A stretch of 34,776 bases of DNA, taken from Acrocarpospora pleiomorpha (GTDB taxonomy: Bacteria > Actinomycetota > Actinomycetes > Streptosporangiales > Streptosporangiaceae). The stretch covers positions 6,867 to 41,642 of the forward strand of contig NZ_BLAF01000086.1 of the NCBI RefSeq assembly GCF_009687885.1. Reading direction: 5' to 3'. Shown piece after piece: positions 30,668 through 34,776 of the stretch (the first letter of the stretch is position 1; every line of letters begins with the position of its first letter). Below the pieces are notes generated by a model. The model was not told the origin of the DNA and did no database searches. It was given only the letters and a program-made list of their open reading frames with translations. The translations under genes were made by a program, and so were the position numbers.

Positions 30668-33600
30668 ACCTGGCCTCCGCTGTCGTTGACCGGGCAGGAG
30701 ATCTTGGCGGCGCAGGTGCGGCAGCCGTCGTTGACCTTGGCGACGAAGAGCTGGGATGACATCCCGGCGGCCACGGTGGTGACCAGGTCCTCGGCCCAGC
30801 CGGGGTCGGGGTCGTCGCGGAGCGCGCCCTGGCGCTGTTCCTTGGCGTCCTTGCCCGCGGCCTTGCCGAGTTGCACAAGCGCGGCGCCGCCGGGCTCGAC
30901 CAGGCCGTGGCGTTTGAACGCGCCGAGCAGGGTGGCGAGCTGGTAGACGCCGAGCTGGGGGTGCCGGTCGAGTTCGTCGTCTTTGGGTTTGCTCGTGCCG
31001 GTCTTGATGTCGATGATCACCGCGCGGCCTTCGCCGTCGCGTTCGACGCGGTCCACGCGGCCCTTGATGACGACGCCGTCGGAGACGACGGCGGTGAACG
31101 CCTCCTCGGGGGCGATGAGTTCGCGGGGGTTCTCCGCGTGCCAGCGGAGGAAACGTTCGACCATCTGCTCGGCGACGTGCCGCTGCTTGCGGTTGAACCA
31201 GAGGCCGCCGAAGTCGAGCTCGTCCCAGATCTCGTCCAACCGGCCGCTGAGGGCGTCGACGGGATTGTCCTCGGCGGCCAGCACGGCGATCGCGTGGATG
31301 ATCGTGCCGAGGCTCTGCGAGACGCTGGCGCTGCTCGCGCCGACCGCTGTCTCCAGGACCCAGCGCAGGCTGCATTTGGTGAAATTCTCGACGGCGGACG
31401 GGGAGATGCGGACGATGTCGTCGGGCCAGGCCAGGGGGCGGTCGTCGGAGAGTTCGGTCAGGGCATACCAGGTTTTGGGGTCGGCGCCGGGGATCTTGGC
31501 TTCGGCCAGGCGGGCCAGGTGGCGGGCGGCGGCGCGGCGCAGCGGTTCCGGGCGGGACTGGTCGCAGACGGTGGCGCGCAGGTCGGCGACCAGGGCGGGC
31601 ATGCTGAGCCAGCGGGCGCGGTCGTCCACGGTGGCCGCCTCGAGTTCGCCCGGCAGCAGTTCGGCCAGGAACCGGGACGGCCGCTCCTCGGCGTCCTCGC
31701 CGCCCACCGCGGTGACGACCAGCTTGCGCTTGGCCCGGGTGGCGGCCACGTAGAACAACCGCCGCTCCTCGGCCAGCATCTTCGACCCCAGCGCCGCCTT
31801 GACCGCGTCGGTCCCGTCCAGCCCGGACCCACCGGCCACCTCGACAAGCGTCTCAGTGCCCAGCAGGGACCCGCGCAGCCGCAGATCCGGCCAGATCCCT
31901 TCCTGTACGCCGGCGACGACCACCACGTCCCATTCGAGCCCTTTGGAGCGGTGTGCGGTGAGAATGCGTACGGCCTCGCCGTCGGGCGCCTGCTCGGCCA
32001 GCGAGTCGGCCGGGATCTCCTGCGCCACGAGATCATCGAGAAAGACCTCGATCCCCGCTTTCGGGAGCCGGTCCACGAACTTGGCCGCGTAGTCGAACAG
32101 CGACACGACCCCGTCCAGATCCCGATCGGCCTGCGCCCCCCGCGTTCCCCCGCCCAGACTGACCGACGTCCACTTCTCCGACAGCCCCGAAGCCTGCCAG
32201 ACCTCCCACAGCACCTCTTCGGCCGTCCCCGACTTCCGCGCCGCCTCCCGCGCCACCTTCAACAACCGCGCCACCCGCTCCGCCGGCACCGCCACATGCG
32301 GCTCCAGCAGCCCCAACTCCCGCTCATCCCGCAGCGCCGCGATCAGCATCTCATCCGACGACCGCATCCCAAACGGCAACAACGGCTGCCGCGCCCCATC
32401 CTCCTGCCCCAGACCGTCGGCACCCTGCTCCGCCGAGCCCAGACCGTCCGCACCTCCGGCACTCAAACCATCGGCATCCCGCTCACCCAGACCGCCAGCG
32501 TCCCTCCCCCCCGCTCCCAAACCACCCGCATGCCCCTCACCGAGACCCTCGGCACTTTCCTCCCCCGCGCCCGGACCATCGGCATTCCGATCACCCAAAT
32601 CACCGGCATCCCGCTCGCCTAGGCCGCGAACGCCCCTCTCGTCCTCGCCCAAACCATCGGCTTCCCCGTCGCCCAGGCTGTCGGTGCCTTCCTCCCCCGC
32701 GCTGACGACGGCTGGTCTGTCGCCCACCACGACCACCTCCCCGTGCGCGGCGGCCGCCAAGGCCTCATGTTCCGCGATCCGGAGCGCCCGCCGCAGCCGC
32801 CGTACGCCGATCATGTCGGTGGCTCCCACCGGCCCGGTCAACAACTCCTCCGCCGTGGCCACATCCAGCGCCGAAGGCCGGACCGCGGCCCGGAGCAACG
32901 TCACCAGCGGCCGGACCCCCGGCTCCTGGATCAGCGGAACCTCATCCCCCGCCACCACGACGGGAACCCCCACCGTCAGCAACGCCCGCCGTAACGTCGG
33001 CACCTGCCGGGTAGCACTCCGGACCAGCACAGCCATCCGCGACCACGGCACGCCATCAAGCAAATGCGCCCGCCGCAGCACATCCGCGACGACCGCCGCC
33101 TCCTGGCTCTCACTATCCGCCAGGATCACCCGGACGCTCCCGGGCTCATCATCATCGGCCGCCACCAAATCGCGATGGCCGCCCCTCTTCCCTACGATTC
33201 GGACAGGGTTTCTCCCCACCCCGCCCGTTATCGACGCTGCCGCTGAGGGCCCTCCCTCGATTGGTGGACGTGACGGTGCAGATGAAGAAGACCCGCCCGG
33301 AGAGCCGGAGGATCCTCCAACCCACGCATCGCCATCAGACTGGCCGCGCTCACCCCCACGCCCGGCGAACGAGGAGCGGCCCTCAGCGGCAGCGTCCAAA
33401 AAGGGCGGGTGTGTGGGGAGAACCCCCGGTTCGGTTGGGATATCCCAGAGGGTGGGCTGGATGTAGAGGTCTCGTTCGTTGGTGGGCATGGGGGCAGAGG
33501 GGAGGCGGGACGCGATTCGGCGGGAGGCCGTCAAGAGGTCGGAGCCGCTTCGGCGGGAGAGGTGGAGGGCGATCACTGGGGCCTCTTGGCCGGTTATGGT

Positions 33601-34494
33601 ACGGAAACGCTCGGGAAATTTGAGGATGCCCTGGACATCGGCACCGCGGAAGCCGTAGATGGACTGGTCGGGGTCGCCGACGGCCACCAGGTTGCGGCCC
33701 TGGCCCCCGAGTTGGCGAAGGAGGGACTCCTGGGCGGGGTCGGTGTCCTGGTACTCATCGACGAAGATCCAGTCGTAGGCGGCGCGTTCGCGAGCGCGGG
33801 GTTCGCCGTGGCTGAGGAGGCCGGCGGATTCGCGGATGAGTTCGGCGTAGTCGAGGCTGGGAGTCGGGTCGAGGTCGAAGCGGTCCTCGTACCTGTAAGA
33901 GAAATGGCCGGCGGCTTCCCAGTCGGCGCGGCCGTGGGTCCTGCCAAGGTGGATGAGGGCGTCGCCGTCCAGGCCACGTTCGGCGGCGCGGGACAGGAAG
34001 TCGCGAAGTTCTTCGGCGAAACCTCGGGTTTTGAGGCCTTCGCGCATACGTTCCGGCCAGAGCCTGGCACCGTCTTCGAGTTCGCCATGCAGGAGTCGGC
34101 GGACTTCGAGAAGCTGTTCCGGGCCGGTCAGCAGGCGGGGCGGAGGCTCATCGGCGAGCAGGGCCTCACGGCGGAGCAGCGCGTAGGCGTAGCTGTGAAA
34201 GGTCAGGGCCAGCGGGGTTCTGGTGGTCCTCCGGAGCCGGGCGGTGATACGTTCGCGCAGTTCACCGGCGGCTTTGCGGCTGAAGGTGAGCACCAGGACG
34301 CGTTCGGGATTGATTCCACGTCTTTCGATCCGCTCGACGACACTCTCCACTAGGGTGGTCGTCTTACCGGTCCCCGGACCCGCCAGCACGAGCAACGGCC
34401 CGCCCCGATGATCCACCACGGCACGCTGATGCTCGTCGAGCACGGGAGCGACCCCACGCCCCACACCCCCACGCCGCACCAGCCGGTAACTCAT
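30661..34494 (-). CDS. adnA: AdnA-like helicase-nuclease subunit with two in-frame repetitive inserts
   Basis: A 1277-aa motor-nuclease, about 230 residues longer than mycobacterial AdnA. Walker A GPGTGKT (39-45), FVDEYQDTDPAQ, GDPDQSIYGFRGAD and LTAHRSKGLEWDVVVVAG mark the helicase. The C-terminal nuclease has KGRVDRVE (D1148), IIDIKTG (D1162, K1164) and QLGVYQLA. Cysteines C1041, C1258, C1261 and C1267 follow the C...C-x2-C-x5-C pattern of the iron-sulphur nuclease domain of AddB. Two low-complexity inserts split the motor: residues about 357-430 (palindromic DNA) and about 600-699 (24/30-bp tandem repeats). All motifs flank them intact, so the gene is probably functional. ATG 34494 has GAAGGG close upstream. 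Confidence 0.9.
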   Translation of the reverse strand: MSYRLVRRGGVGRGVAPVLDEHQRAVVDHRGGPLLVLAGPGTGKTTTLVESVVERIERRGINPERVLVLTFSRKAAGELRERITARLRRTTRTPLALTFHSYAYALLRREALLADEPPPRLLTGPEQLLEVRRLLHGELEDGARLWPERMREGLKTRGFAEELRDFLSRAAERGLDGDALIHLGRTHGRADWEAAGHFSYRYEDRFDLDPTPSLDYAELIRESAGLLSHGEPRARERAAYDWIFVDEYQDTDPAQESLLRQLGGQGRNLVAVGDPDQSIYGFRGADVQGILKFPERFRTITGQEAPVIALHLSRRSGSDLLTASRRIASRLPSAPMPTNERDLYIQPTLWDIPTEPGVLPTHPPFLDAAAEGRSSFAGRGGERGQSDGDAWVGGSSGSPGGSSSSAPSRPPIEGGPSAAASITGGVGRNPVRIVGKRGGHRDLVAADDDEPGSVRVILADSESQEAAVVADVLRRAHLLDGVPWSRMAVLVRSATRQVPTLRRALLTVGVPVVVAGDEVPLIQEPGVRPLVTLLRAAVRPSALDVATAEELLTGPVGATDMIGVRRLRRALRIAEHEALAAAAHGEVVVVGDRPAVVSAGEEGTDSLGDGEADGLGEDERGVRGLGERDAGDLGDRNADGPGAGEESAEGLGEGHAGGLGAGGRDAGGLGERDADGLSAGGADGLGSAEQGADGLGQEDGARQPLLPFGMRSSDEMLIAALRDERELGLLEPHVAVPAERVARLLKVAREAARKSGTAEEVLWEVWQASGLSEKWTSVSLGGGTRGAQADRDLDGVVSLFDYAAKFVDRLPKAGIEVFLDDLVAQEIPADSLAEQAPDGEAVRILTAHRSKGLEWDVVVVAGVQEGIWPDLRLRGSLLGTETLVEVAGGSGLDGTDAVKAALGSKMLAEERRLFYVAATRAKRKLVVTAVGGEDAEERPSRFLAELLPGELEAATVDDRARWLSMPALVADLRATVCDQSRPEPLRRAAARHLARLAEAKIPGADPKTWYALTELSDDRPLAWPDDIVRISPSAVENFTKCSLRWVLETAVGASSASVSQSLGTIIHAIAVLAAEDNPVDALSGRLDEIWDELDFGGLWFNRKQRHVAEQMVERFLRWHAENPRELIAPEEAFTAVVSDGVVIKGRVDRVERDGEGRAVIIDIKTGTSKPKDDELDRHPQLGVYQLATLLGAFKRHGLVEPGGAALVQLGKAAGKDAKEQRQGALRDDPDPGWAEDLVTTVAAGMSSQLFVAKVNDGCRTCAAKISCPVNDSGGQVC
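32402..32698 (-). repeat. 24/30-bp tandem repeat array in adnA
   Basis: Eleven in-frame units alternate between 8 and 10 codons. Examples are DGEADGLG, ERDAGDLG, DRNADGPG, EGHAGGLG and ERDADGLS (8) and AGEESAEGLG, AGGRDAGGLG and SAEQGADGLG (10). On the plus strand the units share CCCAGACCGTCGGCA-type cores. The array inserts about 100 acidic, Gly-rich residues between HGEVVVVGDRPAVVS and ARQPLLPFGMRSSDEM. Confidence 0.9.
33206..33425. mobile_element. Palindromic (MITE-like) element inserted in frame in adnA
   Basis: Imperfect inverted repeats of about 50 bp at 33206-33259 and 33372-33425 surround about 112 bp. A 19-bp core is perfectly inverted: GACGCTGCCGCTGAGGGCC at 33233-33251 and its complement at 33378-33396. 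The outer parts also match, with TTCTCCCCAC and CCCGCCC in both arms. The whole lies inside the adnA frame (residues about 357-430) without stop codons. No transposase is encoded. Target-site duplications were not established by eye. Confidence 0.75.
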
Positions 34495-34776
34495 AGCCCT
34501 TCATTCCACCAGATCGCGGGGACAGATCGTGCACCCTTGACGGCACGCTAACCCCGCCACCCCCACAGACTCGCCAACGACACGACCCCAGCCCGTTTCG
34601 GTCTATCTCAGGACAATCAACGCGTGGTTCTCGTACGAACCGCAGCCGGAGCACGTGGTTGTTCCCACCCGCCCACCCTTGATTTGTTCCGGGGCTTCCG
34701 CCCCGACCCCCGGGATTGCCCACTCCGGGGGCTTCGCCCCGCCCTTCGGCCAGCGCAAACCCCTACAACACATCCC
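34495..34776. repeat. Intergenic right edge with REP-like GC hairpins
   Basis: No supported gene. GGTTGTTCCCACCCGCCCAC (34657-34676) leads into two similar hairpins: CGGGGC-TTCC-GCCCCG (34690-34705) and GGGGC-TTC-GCCCC (34728-34740). CCCCCGG between them can also pair with CCGGGGG at the second hairpin. The leader and first hairpin resemble the complement of 23047-23093 in the NIS synthetase gene and the outer arm of the adnA palindrome. Confidence 0.65.

Noticed and set aside
32402..32698. Regular repeats in adnA considered as a CRISPR array
   Set aside because: Units are directly adjacent without unique spacers, keep the reading frame and vary in sequence; no cas genes.
34627..34642. Palindrome GGTTCTCGTACGAACC upstream of adnA as a possible LexA/SOS box
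   Set aside because: The half-site order is GGTTC...GAACC, opposite to the GAAC-N4-GTTC arrangement of actinobacterial LexA boxes, and it lies over 130 bp from the start.

Overview
The window is high-GC, uses many GTG and TTG starts, and carries actinobacterial hallmarks (WhiB7, mycoredoxin, UvrD2, AdnAB-type helicase-nucleases, an IdeR/DmdR-type iron box). The style of the genes suggests Streptosporangiales or a near relative, but species cannot be named from sequence alone. Much of the gene set follows the backbone known from Mycobacterium tuberculosis Rv3193c-Rv3202c: UPF0182 protein, PDZ/Lon-like protease, DUF2342 metalloprotease, whiB7, uvrD2, mrx1, nudC, adnB and adnA. Two accessory blocks interrupt that backbone.

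Layout. 1-416: 5' part of an endonuclease/exonuclease/phosphatase family gene (minus). 495-2333: Nudix hydrolase and DUF2342 protein (minus). 2416-8081: atypical SDR, MoaE, PDZ/Lon-like protease and UPF0182 protein (plus). 8223-8296: initiator tRNA-Met. 8615-9580: whiB7 with a full regulatory leader (AT-rich WhiB7 box, promoter, 85-codon leader ORF, terminator and alternative antiterminator) and a 60-aa gene downstream. 9600-15890: accessory block with cupin, a truncated NmrA-like fragment, an MDR reductase, a DUF4190-like membrane protein, a two-component system, a small membrane protein and a polyprenyl diphosphate synthase. Pieces of the 3' end of the acyl-CoA thioesterase gene tesB recur at 9869-9950 and 11796-11839, while the intact gene is at 15891-16757. 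16754-20124: uvrD2 (coupled to tesB), a secreted esterase and mycoredoxin. 20125-21036: nudC. 21128-27449: an iron-boxed, NRPS-independent siderophore operon (ATP-grasp ligase, two IucA/IucC synthetases, PLP decarboxylase). 27428-34494: adnB and adnA. The right edge is intergenic, with GC-rich hairpins.

The most unusual signal is repetitive DNA inserted in frame into otherwise conserved enzymes of the right-hand 13 kb. adnA carries a roughly 220-bp palindromic, MITE-like insertion and an 11-unit 24/30-bp tandem array. The ATP-grasp gene has 30-bp repeats, the first NIS synthetase 45-bp repeats, and the decarboxylase has 90-bp and 39/78-bp repeats. The outer sequence of the adnA palindrome resembles the edge of the NIS-synthetase insert and the intergenic hairpin repeat at the right end of the window, which suggests one dispersed repeat family that can be tolerated inside reading frames. 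The second strong signal is the whiB7 leader, where an attenuation mechanism can be read base by base.
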